Shown here: piece by piece, positions 24,890 to 36,101 of the stretch
Layout of the letters: every line of letters begins with the position of its first letter
Position numbering within the stretch: the stretch's first letter is position 1
Assembly: GCF_013141915.1 (NCBI RefSeq)
Contig: NZ_SROX01000008.1
Span: 62,001-126,000, forward strand
Source of the DNA: Cupriavidus necator
GTDB taxonomy: Bacteria; Pseudomonadota; Gammaproteobacteria; Burkholderiales; Burkholderiaceae
Reading direction: 5' to 3'
Length of the DNA: 64,000 nt
The notes under the pieces: model-generated
What the model was told of the DNA's origin: nothing
Databases searched by the model: none
Seen by the model: only the letters and a program-made list of their open reading frames with translations
Translations under genes and position numbers: made by a program

Positions 24890-27800
24890 TCAGCGGCGCA
24901 CCGGCTCGGCGATGACGGCTGAGGCCGCCTGCGCGGCGCTTTCGGGGTCGAGCTGCTGACTGTCATCCTGCTGGCTCCTTCTGGTGCCGCGGTTCGAGGC
25001 TCCGCTGAACAGGTTGGCCCAGCTGTCGAAGCGGCGGTTGAACAAGACCGACAAACCGTTGATGGAGCCGCCCTTGGCAATCAGCGACCAGCGCCGCGAG
25101 AACTGCCAGGTCAGCTTCACCACGTTCGAGGCCGAGGTCAGGCTCTGCTCATAGCCGACCGACATGCGTTCGGTGATGGCCTTGCCCATGCTGACTACCT
25201 GCTGGTCGTTCAGGCCCGCGGTGCTGGGCCCGATCGAAAATTCATCGATGCCGAAATGCGAGACGATGCCCTTGCCGGCCTTGCCGCCGATCAGCCCCAG
25301 CGCGGCGCCGCCCAATGCCGAGCCGCTCAGCTGGCGCTGCTGGCCGGCGCCGGCGCTTTCCGCGCCGTAGCCGAACATCAGCCACGACAGTTTGTCCTCA
25401 TCGGGCACGTTGGGCTCCGACACCAGCCGCACGCGCGGCAGCCGCACCGTGCCGGTGACCTCGACGCCAGCTTCCACTTCCTGGTTGCGGCGCATGGCGC
25501 GGATGTTCATGTTCGGGTTGTCGATCGGGCCGTTGAAGTTGATGATGCCGCGTTCGATGTCGAGCTTGCGCCCGAAGGCCTCGTAAGTGCCACTGGTAAC
25601 GCGCACCGTGCCAGTGGCCTTCATCGGCGCCAGCGGTTCGCTCTTCACGCCCATCTGCCCGGCCAGCAGCAGGTCCGCGCCGGCGCCGCGGAAGCGGAAG
25701 TTGTTGCCGAGGTCGACGCTCAGGTCGATCACCGGGCTGAAGCGGCTGGCAGGCTTGGATTCGGGCATCTGCGTGGCCGCGGTCTTGACCGCGCGCTGGT
25801 CCTTGCGCCGGATCACCACGACATCGTCGCCCAGCACCGGCGCGCCAGCCTTGGGCAGGTCGAACAGCCCGCGGTCGACGCGGAACTTGCCGCGGATCAC
25901 CACCTGCTTGTTCTCGTTGGCAATGCTGGCATCGCCCGATACCACCAGCGTGCGTTCCGGGCTGGCAAACAGCTGCAGCTTGTCGGCGACGATCTTGCCG
26001 GTCAGGTTGGGATCGGCCTCGCCCAGCTTGATGTTGCCGGTGGCGGTGAGCTTGCCGTCGCCGCCATGGAACTCCACCTGCCTGAGCTCGACCGTATTCT
26101 GGTCGAGCACCACGCGCACGGTGCCGTCGGTCAGGCGCAGCCCCTGGTCGTACAGCGTGACCGCGAGGTTGTCGCCGTTGATGGTGCCGGTCAGCAGCGG
26201 TGCCGCCACCGTGCCCGCCAGTCGCATCGCCGCGGCCAGGCGGCCGTCGAAGGCGTACTGCGGGCCGGTCAGCGCTTCCAGCGACTTCAGCCGCGGCACG
26301 TCGACGGTGACAGTGCCGCCCAGCGTCGAGGCCGGGCCCACGGTCTGCAGCCCCTGCTCCTGCACCAGGCCGGCCGAGGCATCGACCACTACCTTGCCGA
26401 TGCGGCCCGACACCATGCCGCCGCGCAGCGCGATGCGGTTGCCGCCGGCGTCGGCGCGCAGGCTGGTCTCGCCCAGGCCAAGGGTGGTAAAGCCCCGGCC
26501 TGCGTTGACCGACAGGTCGCCGCTGCGCCGGCGCAGTTCGGCAAACCCGCTGGCGGTCTCGGCCAGCACCAGGTTCCAGCGGCCATCGATGACCAGGTCG
26601 GAGCGCACCGGCGGCCGCTCGCCGGTGAGGGTTTCCATCAGTTCCAGCACGCGCCCCACTTGCAGGCCGTCGAGGCTGCCCGCGCTGCGGATGCGGCCAT
26701 GGTCCCAGTCCAGGCTGTCGATCGCCAGCGTGGCGCGGTCCAACAGCAGGCGCGTGGCGCCCAGGCGCACGCGCTGGTCAGCCACCAGCAGCTGCGTCGG
26801 CGCGGCCAGGCGCAGGTTGACGGTGCTGCGCTCTTCCAGCGTGCGGATGGTGCCGTTCCAGCCGTCCTTGCCTTTCCACGCGCCCTGCCCCGCCAGTGCC
26901 AGCTGCAAGGGCCGCTGGTTCAGGGTGCCGGCCGCCTTGACGTCGAAAACGTGGTTGGCCTGGGTGCCGTTGAGCGTGGCATCGAGCGTGCTCAGGCTGG
27001 CATGCGGGCCGCGGTAGCCGCGCGCCGCCAGCTGCACCGACAGCGGGCCGTCCAGCCCGCCGCGGATTTCGGCGCGGCCGCTGGCGCTGGCCACCTTGTG
27101 CGGCCCCACTTCCAGCGTTTGCGCGTTGTAGTCGGCCACCACCTCGGGCTTCTTCAGCGTGCCGGTGATGGTGGCGTCGAGCTTGAGCTTGCCGGCCACG
27201 CCGAACTTCAGCCGGTCCAGCTGCGGCGCATCGACCGCCAGTTTCAGCGCATCGCCGCGCGCGCCAAAGCTGCCGCGCAGGCTGGCCTGGTTGCCGGCCA
27301 TGCTGAGCGCGGCCTCGCTCGGCAACAGCCGCTCGCCCGCCAGGCGCACCTTGCCGCCGCCGGTCATCGGCAGGCCCGCGTATTCGCTTTCATGCACGGC
27401 GAAGTCCAGCGCCACGCCCAATTGCGGCGCCAGCTCGCCGGTCGCGGTGAAATCGGCGTTGATGCGGCCCGCGGCCACCTTGGCCACGCGCGCGGGATCG
27501 AACGCCGACAGCTTGCCCTTGAAGCTGAACGGCTGCTTGTCCTTCAGCCCCAGCTTGCCTTCGGCGGTCAGCAGGCCGGTGCCGACCACGGCGCGCAGCG
27601 CGGCCAGGGTGACGGTCTCGGCGTCCATGCTGGCGTCGGCGAACAGCTTGAACGGCCCGCCCGACAGGTCCAGCGCGACGCTCTGGCGGCCCGGCTCGAT
27701 GCGGATCACCACCGGGCCCGACAGGCTGGCGCTGGTCAGCGAGCCGTGCAGCGCCGCCGGGTCCAGCCGGCGTACGTCCAGGTCGAAGCCGCCACGGCCG

Positions 27801-29008
27801 CCGCGCAGCGCACCGCTGCCGGCGATCTCGGCCTTGCCCGTCAGTGCCACGCGCAGGTCCGACACCGCCTGCGCCATCTCGCTCAGTTCGACTCGCGCGC
27901 GCACCGATTGCACCGGCAGCCGCTGCTTGTCGAGCGGGCCGGCCTCCAGGTTGCGGATTTCGATATCGCCGGCGACCGCCAGCGGCGCCGCAGAGGGGGC
28001 GGCACCGGGCGCCGACGCGGCTGACGCCGCTGGCGCGGAAGCCGCCGCGGGCGCCGACGCGGCGCCCGCCACCGGTCGCAGTTCAGCATGCACGGTCAGG
28101 TTGGCCTGCGGCGCCGACGGACTGAACAGGCGCGGGTTGATGCGGTCGCCATCGACCAGCAGGTGCGTGAACGGGACCTTGCCGAATGGCGTCAGGTCCG
28201 CGCCGGCGCGCAGGTGGATGCGCTCGCCGCTGGCCTGCACCTCGGCGCGCAATGCATCGAGGTTGCCATTGGCGGTGGCATTGACGGCGAAGGCCTCGTC
28301 CTGCCAGCTGCTTTCCAGCAAGGCTTCCGCGCTGAGTGCAAATGGGGCGGCGGCGCCCAGTTGCGCATTGGCCGCCAGCTTGCCGTAAGGCGTTTCCAGC
28401 TTGTCGACGCTGACGCGGTGGCGCTGGCCGTCGCTGTGCAGGGCGCCGGCCAGGTTGCTGAACACCATCGGCTCGGCTGTCGGCGCCGGGCCCTGCAATA
28501 GCGACAGGCGCTCGAGCGTGAGCGTATCGACATCGATGGCCAGCGGCAGTTCGAGCGAAGCAGGCTTCTGCATCGGCCCGGTGCTGGGCTCGGCAGGGCC
28601 GAGCCGCACTTCGGCCTTGCCGATGCGCAGCCACTGCACATGCAACCGCCGCGGCTGCCAACTCAGGTTCCAACTGCCATCGATGCGGTCGACCGTCACG
28701 CGGGTCTGGCCGCTGGCGAACACCACGTCACGCAGGCGCAGGCCATGCGCCACGGTGCCGCCTTCCAGGCGGCCGCCGAGCATGCCGGCCGACAGCCGCG
28801 TGGCGAGCGTCCACAGGTGTCGCGTGCCAGTCTCGGTGCGCAGCGCCGCCACGCCCGCGGCTGCCAGCGCCACCACCAGCAACAGCAGGATCCCGGCCAG
28901 CCAGCCCAGCACGCGCCACAGTCGCCGGCGCTTGCGCGGCGCGGGCGCGTTCGGCGGGGGCGCCTGGTCGCCGCCGCCGGGCATGGCAGGCAAATCGTGC
29001 ACGTTCAT
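24890..29008 (-). CDS. tamB: Translocation and assembly module inner membrane protein TamB
   Basis: This 1372-residue AsmA-like protein is anchored by one helix near the N-terminus (about residues 31-53, VLGWLAGILLLLVVALAAAG). Its long periplasmic body alternates short beta segments and ends in the conserved DUF490/TamB domain (about 1000-1372), with GTVRVTSGTYEAFGRKLDIE. TamB spans the periplasm and works with TamA in outer membrane protein insertion and in phospholipid transport. A low-complexity Ala/Pro/Ser segment at about 310-345 is a possible linker. Its ATG overlaps the tamA stop codon (29006-29010, TGATG on the coding strand), which indicates coupled translation. Confidence 0.95.
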   Translation of the reverse strand: MNVHDLPAMPGGGDQAPPPNAPAPRKRRRLWRVLGWLAGILLLLVVALAAAGVAALRTETGTRHLWTLATRLSAGMLGGRLEGGTVAHGLRLRDVVFASGQTRVTVDRIDGSWNLSWQPRRLHVQWLRIGKAEVRLGPAEPSTGPMQKPASLELPLAIDVDTLTLERLSLLQGPAPTAEPMVFSNLAGALHSDGQRHRVSVDKLETPYGKLAANAQLGAAAPFALSAEALLESSWQDEAFAVNATANGNLDALRAEVQASGERIHLRAGADLTPFGKVPFTHLLVDGDRINPRLFSPSAPQANLTVHAELRPVAGAASAPAAASAPAASAASAPGAAPSAAPLAVAGDIEIRNLEAGPLDKQRLPVQSVRARVELSEMAQAVSDLRVALTGKAEIAGSGALRGGRGGFDLDVRRLDPAALHGSLTSASLSGPVVIRIEPGRQSVALDLSGGPFKLFADASMDAETVTLAALRAVVGTGLLTAEGKLGLKDKQPFSFKGKLSAFDPARVAKVAAGRINADFTATGELAPQLGVALDFAVHESEYAGLPMTGGGKVRLAGERLLPSEAALSMAGNQASLRGSFGARGDALKLAVDAPQLDRLKFGVAGKLKLDATITGTLKKPEVVADYNAQTLEVGPHKVASASGRAEIRGGLDGPLSVQLAARGYRGPHASLSTLDATLNGTQANHVFDVKAAGTLNQRPLQLALAGQGAWKGKDGWNGTIRTLEERSTVNLRLAAPTQLLVADQRVRLGATRLLLDRATLAIDSLDWDHGRIRSAGSLDGLQVGRVLELMETLTGERPPVRSDLVIDGRWNLVLAETASGFAELRRRSGDLSVNAGRGFTTLGLGETSLRADAGGNRIALRGGMVSGRIGKVVVDASAGLVQEQGLQTVGPASTLGGTVTVDVPRLKSLEALTGPQYAFDGRLAAAMRLAGTVAAPLLTGTINGDNLAVTLYDQGLRLTDGTVRVVLDQNTVELRQVEFHGGDGKLTATGNIKLGEADPNLTGKIVADKLQLFASPERTLVVSGDASIANENKQVVIRGKFRVDRGLFDLPKAGAPVLGDDVVVIRRKDQRAVKTAATQMPESKPASRFSPVIDLSVDLGNNFRFRGAGADLLLAGQMGVKSEPLAPMKATGTVRVTSGTYEAFGRKLDIERGIINFNGPIDNPNMNIRAMRRNQEVEAGVEVTGTVRLPRVRLVSEPNVPDEDKLSWLMFGYGAESAGAGQQRQLSGSALGGAALGLIGGKAGKGIVSHFGIDEFSIGPSTAGLNDQQVVSMGKAITERMSVGYEQSLTSASNVVKLTWQFSRRWSLIAKGGSINGLSVLFNRRFDSWANLFSGASNRGTRRSQQDDSQQLDPESAAQAASAVIAEPVRR

Positions 29009-30819
29009 CAGAACGCCACCCCCAGCGAGATATGCGGCCGGAACTGCCGCTCCTGGATGCCGTAGCCCACGTCGAGCTGCAGCGGGCCCACTGGCGTGCG
29101 CCAGCGCACGCCGACACCCACGCCGTTGTAGATCGTCACGCCGCGCAGGTTGTCGGCGGCTGTGCCGGCGTCCCAGAACACGGCCACGCCCCAGTCCGGC
29201 TTGAACCAGTACTGGTATTCCAGGCTGCCGGTGCCGAGGTACTTGGCCGGCAAGATGCTGGCGCCGCTGGGCGTGCCGATCGACTGGTAGCTGTAGCCAC
29301 GGATCGAATCGGTGCCGCCGGCGCGAAAGCGCAGCGTAGCCGGGATCTGGCTGGAGCTGTCGCCGGTCAGGTCGGCGCCCAGCTCGAGGCGGGCCACCAC
29401 CAGGTCGCGCGTACCGACCGGGATGTACTGCCGGATGCGGCCATACAGCCGCAGGAACGTGGCATCGCTGAGCAAGCCCTTGGCCGCCACACCGATCTGG
29501 GTGCTGATCACATTGCCGTGGCGCGGGAACACCGGGTTGTCGACGTCGCGGCGGGTCCAGGCGAAGGCCGGCACCAGCGCCTTGCTGATCTGGCCGGGCT
29601 GCCCCACCGGCAGCAGCTTGTCGTAGTAGAAGTCCAGCGACGTGGTCACGTCGTATTTCTCGCGCGAGCGCGAGCGCTTCAGGCCCGTGCGCAGGCTGGT
29701 GGTGTCGGTGTTCTCGATGTCGATGGTGCGCTCGTAGCTGCTGTACACGCTGTTGCGGTAGGCACCGCGGGACGGCGGCATCGCCGCCTCGGCGAACAGA
29801 TAGGAACGCTTTTGTTCGATGCGCGCCTGCGAGTCGAAGGTCCAGGCGCGGTTGAACAGGTTGTAGTACGAATAACGCCCTTCGACCTGCGCCCCGGTAT
29901 CGGTGGTAAAGCCGACGCCGCTATTGAGCCGGTGCACTGGATATTCGCGCACGCGCACCGACACTGGCGCGGTGACCACGCCGTCGGGCGCCTTGTCGGC
30001 GTCCGGCGGCGGCTCCAGGTCGACCAGCACGTTGGAGAAATACGGCTGGTTCTGGATCGCGCGCTGCAGCTCCAGTAGCCGCTCCACCCGGTACGGCTCG
30101 CCCTCGTTGAGGGGATTGACGTTGTAGATGATCTGCTCCGGGTACCGGCGCGTGCCGGTGACCTTGAGTGCGCCCAGCCGGTAGGCCGGGCCGCTGGCAT
30201 AGTGCGTCGACAGGTCCGCGCGCAGCTCGTCCGGCTCGATCCGCGCCTGCGACGCAGCCAGCCGCGCGCCGTAGTAGGTGTGGCTCTGCAGGGTGACCAG
30301 CGCGTCTTCCTTGGCCTTGTCCCAGTCGTTCTGGCGAAACGGCTCGCCGACCGGCAGGCCCCATTTGGCCTTCATTTCCGCCACCTGCGCGGGGGCTTGC
30401 GTGGCGGCGGGGCCCGTCACCTGGATGTCGACGTTGCGAATCAGCGTGCGCGCGCCGGGGTCGACCATCACGTGGACTACACGCTTGTCGCCCTCGCCTT
30501 CCACGCGCGTGGTGGTGGTGGGATCGAAATAGCCTTCGGTGGAGGCGAAGGCCCGCACCTGCTCGCCGACAGTCTCGACCATATAGTCGAACTGGTCCTG
30601 GGACAGGTCAGTGCGCTCCTTGTAGCGGGCCAGGTCGAGGTGCTCTTCGAGCATCTCGCGGATCGGCTTGGGCGCTTCGACGTCAACCTTGTAGGCGGCT
30701 CTGGCCGTACCGGCCGCCAGGGCCAGCGCCAGCGCCCCGAGCGCCGCCAGGGCGCGCGCGGCCGGGCGCCTGGCGGCGCGGCCAGCCGAGTCAGCGGTGT
30801 TAGCGGTGTCTTGCGGCAT
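29008..30819 (-). CDS. tamA: Translocation and assembly module outer membrane protein TamA
   Basis: This 603-residue Omp85-family barrel protein has a signal peptide (residues 1 to about 40, ending ARA-AYKVDV), POTRA-type domains (about 42-255) and a C-terminal barrel (about 290-603). The barrel has RFRAGGTDSIRGYSYQSIG, matching the conserved RG-D/S-RGY loop of the family, and a terminal Phe (LGVAF), as is usual for outer membrane proteins. I set the start at ATG 30819, which gives a proper signal peptide; the open frame extends to 30960 but adds no signal. It is divergent from the DUF3460 gene. Confidence 0.95.
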   Translation of the reverse strand: MPQDTANTADSAGRAARRPAARALAALGALALALAAGTARAAYKVDVEAPKPIREMLEEHLDLARYKERTDLSQDQFDYMVETVGEQVRAFASTEGYFDPTTTTRVEGEGDKRVVHVMVDPGARTLIRNVDIQVTGPAATQAPAQVAEMKAKWGLPVGEPFRQNDWDKAKEDALVTLQSHTYYGARLAASQARIEPDELRADLSTHYASGPAYRLGALKVTGTRRYPEQIIYNVNPLNEGEPYRVERLLELQRAIQNQPYFSNVLVDLEPPPDADKAPDGVVTAPVSVRVREYPVHRLNSGVGFTTDTGAQVEGRYSYYNLFNRAWTFDSQARIEQKRSYLFAEAAMPPSRGAYRNSVYSSYERTIDIENTDTTSLRTGLKRSRSREKYDVTTSLDFYYDKLLPVGQPGQISKALVPAFAWTRRDVDNPVFPRHGNVISTQIGVAAKGLLSDATFLRLYGRIRQYIPVGTRDLVVARLELGADLTGDSSSQIPATLRFRAGGTDSIRGYSYQSIGTPSGASILPAKYLGTGSLEYQYWFKPDWGVAVFWDAGTAADNLRGVTIYNGVGVGVRWRTPVGPLQLDVGYGIQERQFRPHISLGVAF

Positions 30820-31008
30820 CGCCCGATTGTCCACACATACAAAGTCGGTATTTGACCACACCCGGCCTGGCGCCCGGAACTTTCCTGCGCATGACGGCAG
30901 TTTGCGGCGCCCGAGCCCCCGGCTGGCGTGCATCCCGGGGTGCCGATACTGTAAAATCATGGCCCACTGTACCTATCTGGCGCCCGCACGGGTGCATCCC
31001 GGTTGAAC

Positions 31009-31200
31009 ATGGCCCTCTACGAATCCGATATCACCCAGTTCCTGAAGCAGCTCAAGCAAGAGCGCCCGACGCTGGAGGCCGAGCAGCGCGACGGCCGCGC
31101 CCTGCTGTGGGACAAGGCCCCGATCGACCTCGAAGAGCGCGCCCGCGCCCAGGCTTCGCGCGTGGCGCAAAAGCCTTACGTCTACTCGCAGGACAACTGA
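31009..31200 (+). CDS. DUF3460 protein
   Basis: This 63-residue protein, MALYESDITQFLKQLKQERP..., is a recognisable small family of Burkholderiales that lies beside scpA. It is charged, helical and has no signal or membrane span. A TTG two codons upstream (31003) is also possible. TAAAAT at 30952-30957 could be its -10 element. The scpA gene follows after 31 bases. Its function is unknown; conserved placement suggests a link to chromosome segregation or simple cotranscription. Confidence 0.85.
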   Translation: MALYESDITQFLKQLKQERPTLEAEQRDGRALLWDKAPIDLEERARAQASRVAQKPYVYSQDN

Positions 31201-31231
31201 TTCCCGCCGCCCCCGCGTCCGAGCCGACAGC

Positions 31232-32125
31232 ATGAGCGCAGGCGACCAGGACAAGCTGCCGCTGCCCGTGGAGCTGCCGGCCGTCGCGCCCGCTGCCGCG
31301 CCCGGTCCGGCCGGCCCCGCCGACATGGTCGACGGGATGGCGTTCGCGCGCCTGTACGGCGAGCCGCTGTTCAAGCTGCCGCAGGACCTGTACATCCCGC
31401 CCGACGCGCTCGAAATCTTCCTGGAAGCCTTCGAAGGCCCGCTGGACCTGCTGCTGTACCTGATCCGCAAGCAGAACTTCAACGTCCTCGACATCCCGAT
31501 GTCGCAGGTCACGCGCCAGTACCTGTCCTACATCGAGCAGATCCGCAAGACCAACCTGGAGCTGGCCGCCGAATACCTGCTGATGGCGGCGATGCTGATC
31601 GAGATCAAGTCGCGCATGCTGCTGCCGGTCAAGAAGGCCGACAGCGACGATGAGGCCGAAGACCCGCGCGCCGAGCTGGTGCGCCGCCTGCTGGAATACG
31701 AGCAGATGAAGCTGGCCGCGCAGCGCCTCGATACCGTGCCGCAGCTGGGCCGCGACTTCCTGCGCTCGCAGGTCTATATCGAGCAGAGCCTGGTACCGCG
31801 CTTTCCCGAGGTGGAAACCGTGGACCTGCAGGCGGCCTGGGCCGACGTGCTCAAGCGCGCCAAGCTCAACCAGCACCACAAGATCTCGCGCGAGGAACTG
31901 TCGGTGCGCGAGCACATGAGCCAGATCCTGCGCCGGCTGCAACATGCGCGCTTCATGGAGTTCTCGGAGCTGTTCGAGGACGCGGTGCGCTCCGGCAAGG
32001 GCGTGCCGGTGGTGGTGGTGAACTTTATCGCCATGCTCGAGCTGTCGCGCGAAGCGCTGGTCGAGATCACCCAGGCCGAACCGTTCGCGCCAATTTATGT
32101 GCGATTGGCGTACAGCCCCAGCTGA
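31232..32125 (+). CDS. scpA: Segregation and condensation protein A
   Basis: This 297-residue kleisin joins SMC and ScpB to form the chromosome condensation complex. The conserved N-terminal SMC-binding region FEGPLDLLLYLIRKQNFNVL (about 68-87) and ITRQYLSYIEQ-type helix are clear, with an acidic linker (DSDDEAEDP) and the winged-helix C-terminus. The first 50 residues are Pro/Ala-rich and variable. No scpB is found in the window; in many Burkholderiales it lies elsewhere. panC follows after about 140 bases. Confidence 0.95.
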   Translation: MSAGDQDKLPLPVELPAVAPAAAPGPAGPADMVDGMAFARLYGEPLFKLPQDLYIPPDALEIFLEAFEGPLDLLLYLIRKQNFNVLDIPMSQVTRQYLSYIEQIRKTNLELAAEYLLMAAMLIEIKSRMLLPVKKADSDDEAEDPRAELVRRLLEYEQMKLAAQRLDTVPQLGRDFLRSQVYIEQSLVPRFPEVETVDLQAAWADVLKRAKLNQHHKISREELSVREHMSQILRRLQHARFMEFSELFEDAVRSGKGVPVVVVNFIAMLELSREALVEITQAEPFAPIYVRLAYSPS

Positions 32126-33112
<987 letters not shown>

Positions 33113-33146
33113 GCGGCGCAGCCGCCGTCCCGGCAGAGACAGAAGC

Positions 33147-33176
33147 AAAAGGCAGGCCCCGCGGCCTGCCTTTTTT
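33147..33176. terminator. Bidirectional terminator between panC and the PepSY gene
   Basis: GGCAGGCC (33151-33158) pairs perfectly with GGCCTGCC (33163-33170) around a CCGC loop. It is flanked by AAAA on the left and TTTTTT on the right, so it can work in both directions. Its last T is the first base of the complement of the PepSY gene stop codon. Confidence 0.92.
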
Positions 33177-34369
33177 CATGCCCGGCGCATGTTGGTGCGC
33201 TGCGCGGTCTTCACCACATGCCGCTGGTGGCCGCGCCGGCGCTTCCACCAGATCAGCGTGCCGGTCACGGCAAACGCCAGCGGTGCCAGCCCGAACAGCG
33301 TGATAAAGATGCGCCCGGGCAGGCCAAAGGCTTCGCCGGTATGCAGCGGGAACAGCCAGTTCAGCAGCGTGTCGCCGGCCGGTGCCTGCTGCGGATCGCG
33401 CACACCCAGGCGCGCGCCGGTCCAGGCATCGAGCCACAGCCGCGTGGCGCCAGTGTGCTGGCGCACCTCGCCGGGCTGGCGCAGCCGGACCTCGAAGGCG
33501 TCGCCGGGCTTGCGCGGAAAGCCGATGCGCGTGACCTGCGCCTGCGGGTACTGCGCCTGCGCCGCGGCCATGATCGCGCCCGCCTCTAGCGGCCGCGACC
33601 CGGCCGGCGCGGGGGCCGAGACATGTTTGGCCGCTGGCGTCACGGTCATCACCCCCGCCACGATCGGCGTGACCCACTTGGGCAGGTTCAGGTACCAGCC
33701 AGAAAACGCGATGGTGGCCAGCACCGGCGCGGCCAGGACGCCGCCGGCGCGGTGCAGCGAATAATTGAAGCGCGACCACGAGCCGCCATGCGTGATACGG
33801 AACGCCTGCACCACCGAGCGCAGCTTCATCTTGGGCCACCACACCGCCACCCCCACCAGCGTGGTCAGCAACAACAGCATGCCGGCCACGCCGGTAATGG
33901 TCTTGCCGGTCTCGCCCGACAGCAGGTAGCGGTGCAGGTGGAACAGCGTCGGCAGCAGCAGCCGACGCGACAAGCCGGCCTCGCCCCAGACGCGCTCGCC
34001 CTTCACTTCCAGCGTGACCGGGTCGACCATCACCTGGCGCGAACGCCCGGGCACGAGGCCGCCGGGCCCCTTGACCGGATACCAGGCGACAAAGACGCCG
34101 TCGGCATGGTCCGGCAGCATCAGCAGGTTGGGCTTGCCGTAAGGCGCCGCCGCCAGCCGCTCGGTCACGGCCTGGACGGTGTCCGGGGTTACCGGCGCGG
34201 TCATCGGCGCGGAGGCGACCAGCAGGTCTGGATTGAGCCAGGCATCGAGCTCATCGCGCCAGGCGATAGTCGTGCCGGTCAGTCCCATCAGGACGAACAG
34301 CAGGCCGAGACTGAGGCCGATATAGCGATGGAGCTTGACGAGGACGACGCGCGGGCGGCCGGTGACCAT
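33176..34369 (-). CDS. PepSY-domain inner membrane protein
   Basis: This 397-residue protein has the PepSY-associated membrane helix layout: a first helix with KLHRYIGLSLGLLFVLMGLTGT (about 11-32), periplasmic PepSY parts, helices at about 175-200 and 245-262, and a final helix near 365-385 before a very basic tail (KRRRGHQRH). Relatives are often iron-regulated and linked to siderophore or haem use. I chose ATG 34369; a TTG at 34402 would add 11 residues. It lies about 140 bases after cobQ in the same direction and is convergent with panC. A specific role is not visible. Confidence 0.85.
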   Translation of the reverse strand: MVTGRPRVVLVKLHRYIGLSLGLLFVLMGLTGTTIAWRDELDAWLNPDLLVASAPMTAPVTPDTVQAVTERLAAAPYGKPNLLMLPDHADGVFVAWYPVKGPGGLVPGRSRQVMVDPVTLEVKGERVWGEAGLSRRLLLPTLFHLHRYLLSGETGKTITGVAGMLLLLTTLVGVAVWWPKMKLRSVVQAFRITHGGSWSRFNYSLHRAGGVLAAPVLATIAFSGWYLNLPKWVTPIVAGVMTVTPAAKHVSAPAPAGSRPLEAGAIMAAAQAQYPQAQVTRIGFPRKPGDAFEVRLRQPGEVRQHTGATRLWLDAWTGARLGVRDPQQAPAGDTLLNWLFPLHTGEAFGLPGRIFITLFGLAPLAFAVTGTLIWWKRRRGHQRHVVKTAQRTNMRRA

Positions 34370-34509
34370 GACGGGGAGCAGTACGTTGAGCGGACGCCGC
34401 AAGGCATGGAATATGGCGCAAAAGCCATCCCCGTGCCGCGTTGCGAATGCGAAGGATTCGCGATTCTAGCAGGGCCGTTGCGCATGGCGGCAGCACGCGC
34501 CGCAGCGTG

Positions 34510-36033
34510 TCAGCGCCGCAGCGGCGCCAGCAATGCCCCAAGGTCCAGGTGCGCGGCCATGGTATCGGCCAGGCGCTCGATCGACGCTTCGCGCAGCGCA
34601 TCGAGATCCACTGCCTCGGCGCCGTCCAGTCCGGCCCAGCGCAGCAGCGCCTGGCAGCCGGCGGGTTCGTCGAACAGGCCATGGACGTAAGTGGCCAGCA
34701 CCTGCCCGTCAGCCGAGCGCGCACCGTCCGGGCGCACCGAGCCGTCGCCGCGATCGAGCCACAGGGCCGGCTGCTCCAGGCCCTTGCCGGTGGTGACGCC
34801 GAGGTGGATCTCGTAGCCGCGCACCGGCGCGCCGGCCGCCTCCAGCGCCAGCCGGCCGCCCACCTGGCGCAGCTGCTTCTCGGCGGCCAGCGTGGTGTCG
34901 TAGTCGAGCCAGCCCAGGCCCGCGCTGCTGCCGGCCGGGCCTTCACGGCCATCGGGGTCGTGCACTTGCCGCCCCAGCATCTGCATGCCGCCGCAGATCC
35001 CGATCAGCTTGCCGCCGTAGCGCAGGTGCCGCGCCAGCGCGGTGTCCCAGCCCTGCGCGCGCAGGAAGTCGAGGTCGCCGCGCACGTTCTTGCTGCCGGG
35101 CAGCACCACCAGGTCGGCCGGCGGCATCGGCCGGCCCGGCCCGACAAACTGCAGGTCGACCTGCGGATGCGCGCGCAGCGCATCGAAGTCGGTATGGTTG
35201 GCGATGCGCGGCAGCACCGGCACGACCACGCGCAGGCGCCGCGCCGGCATGCCGGCGGCGGCGTCGGACTGCGCGCCGATGATGGCGTCCTCGGCATCCA
35301 GGTGCAGGCCGTGCAGGTAAGGCAGCACGCCGAATACTGGCTTGCCGGTGCGCGCCACCAGCCAGTCCAGCCCGGGCTCCAGCAGCCCGATATCGCCGCG
35401 GAAACGGTTGATGATGAAGCCGGTCACGCGCGCGCGCTCGCTGTCGGACAGGCAGTCGAGCGTGCCCACCAGGTGCGCGAACACGCCGCCGCGGTCGATG
35501 TCCGCCACCAGCACCACCGGGCAGTCGACGCGCTCGGCAAAGCCCATGTTGGCGATGTCGCGCTCGCGCAGGTTGACTTCGGCCGGGCTGCCGGCGCCCT
35601 CCACCAGCACCACGTCATAGGCCCGCGCCAGGCGCGCGTGCGAGGCCAGCACGGCCTTCATCGCCTCCGGCTTGTAGGCGTGGTAGGCGCGCGCATCGAG
35701 GTCCAGCCGCGCCCGGCCGTGGATGATGACCTGCGCGCCAGTGTCGCTGCTGGGCTTGAGCAGCACCGGGTTCATGTCGGTATGCGGCAACAGCCGCGCG
35801 GCCTGCGCCTGCAGCGCCTGGGCCCGGCCGATCTCGCCGCCGTCGGCGGTGACAGCGCTGTTCAGCGCCATGTTCTGCGGCTTGAATGGCACCACGGGGG
35901 TGCCAGCCCGGGCCAGCACCCGGCACAGGCCAGCCACGATGGTGCTCTTGCCGGCATCCGAGGTGGTGCCCTGGACCATCAACGTGCCGCGCAGGGCACC
36001 CGGCATCTGGAATTGCGAAGAGTCGGATTGCAT
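34510..36033 (-). CDS. cobQ: Cobyric acid synthase
   Basis: This 507-residue glutamine amidotransferase adds four amide groups to adenosylcobyrinic acid a,c-diamide. The N-terminal P-loop-like site [12 protein letters not shown] is at about 20-31. The C-terminal class I-like amidotransferase part has the nucleophile Cys in [10 protein letters not shown] (about 345) and His in YVHGLFD. The open frame runs on to 36123, but MQSDSSQ at 36033 gives the family start, and the longer form would run into the cobU leader. It is divergent from cobU with 68 bases between, so the two may share regulatory DNA. Confidence 0.96.
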   Translation of the reverse strand: MQSDSSQFQMPGALRGTLMVQGTTSDAGKSTIVAGLCRVLARAGTPVVPFKPQNMALNSAVTADGGEIGRAQALQAQAARLLPHTDMNPVLLKPSSDTGAQVIIHGRARLDLDARAYHAYKPEAMKAVLASHARLARAYDVVLVEGAGSPAEVNLRERDIANMGFAERVDCPVVLVADIDRGGVFAHLVGTLDCLSDSERARVTGFIINRFRGDIGLLEPGLDWLVARTGKPVFGVLPYLHGLHLDAEDAIIGAQSDAAAGMPARRLRVVVPVLPRIANHTDFDALRAHPQVDLQFVGPGRPMPPADLVVLPGSKNVRGDLDFLRAQGWDTALARHLRYGGKLIGICGGMQMLGRQVHDPDGREGPAGSSAGLGWLDYDTTLAAEKQLRQVGGRLALEAAGAPVRGYEIHLGVTTGKGLEQPALWLDRGDGSVRPDGARSADGQVLATYVHGLFDEPAGCQALLRWAGLDGAEAVDLDALREASIERLADTMAAHLDLGALLAPLRR

Positions 36034-36101
36034 CGGCGAATTATCGCACCGCCCCGCACGCGGGCCGTGCCATGCCCGGATGCGGCGGCTACAATACGCG
36101 G

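Noticed and set aside
25256..28024. 922-codon plus-strand open frame opposite tamB
   Set aside because: The minus strand carries TamB with its anchor and C-terminal domain; this frame shows only shadow composition.
33147..33176. Hairpin as a PepSY gene operator
   Set aside because: The GC stem with A and T runs on both sides fits a bidirectional terminator at the 3' ends of two convergent genes.
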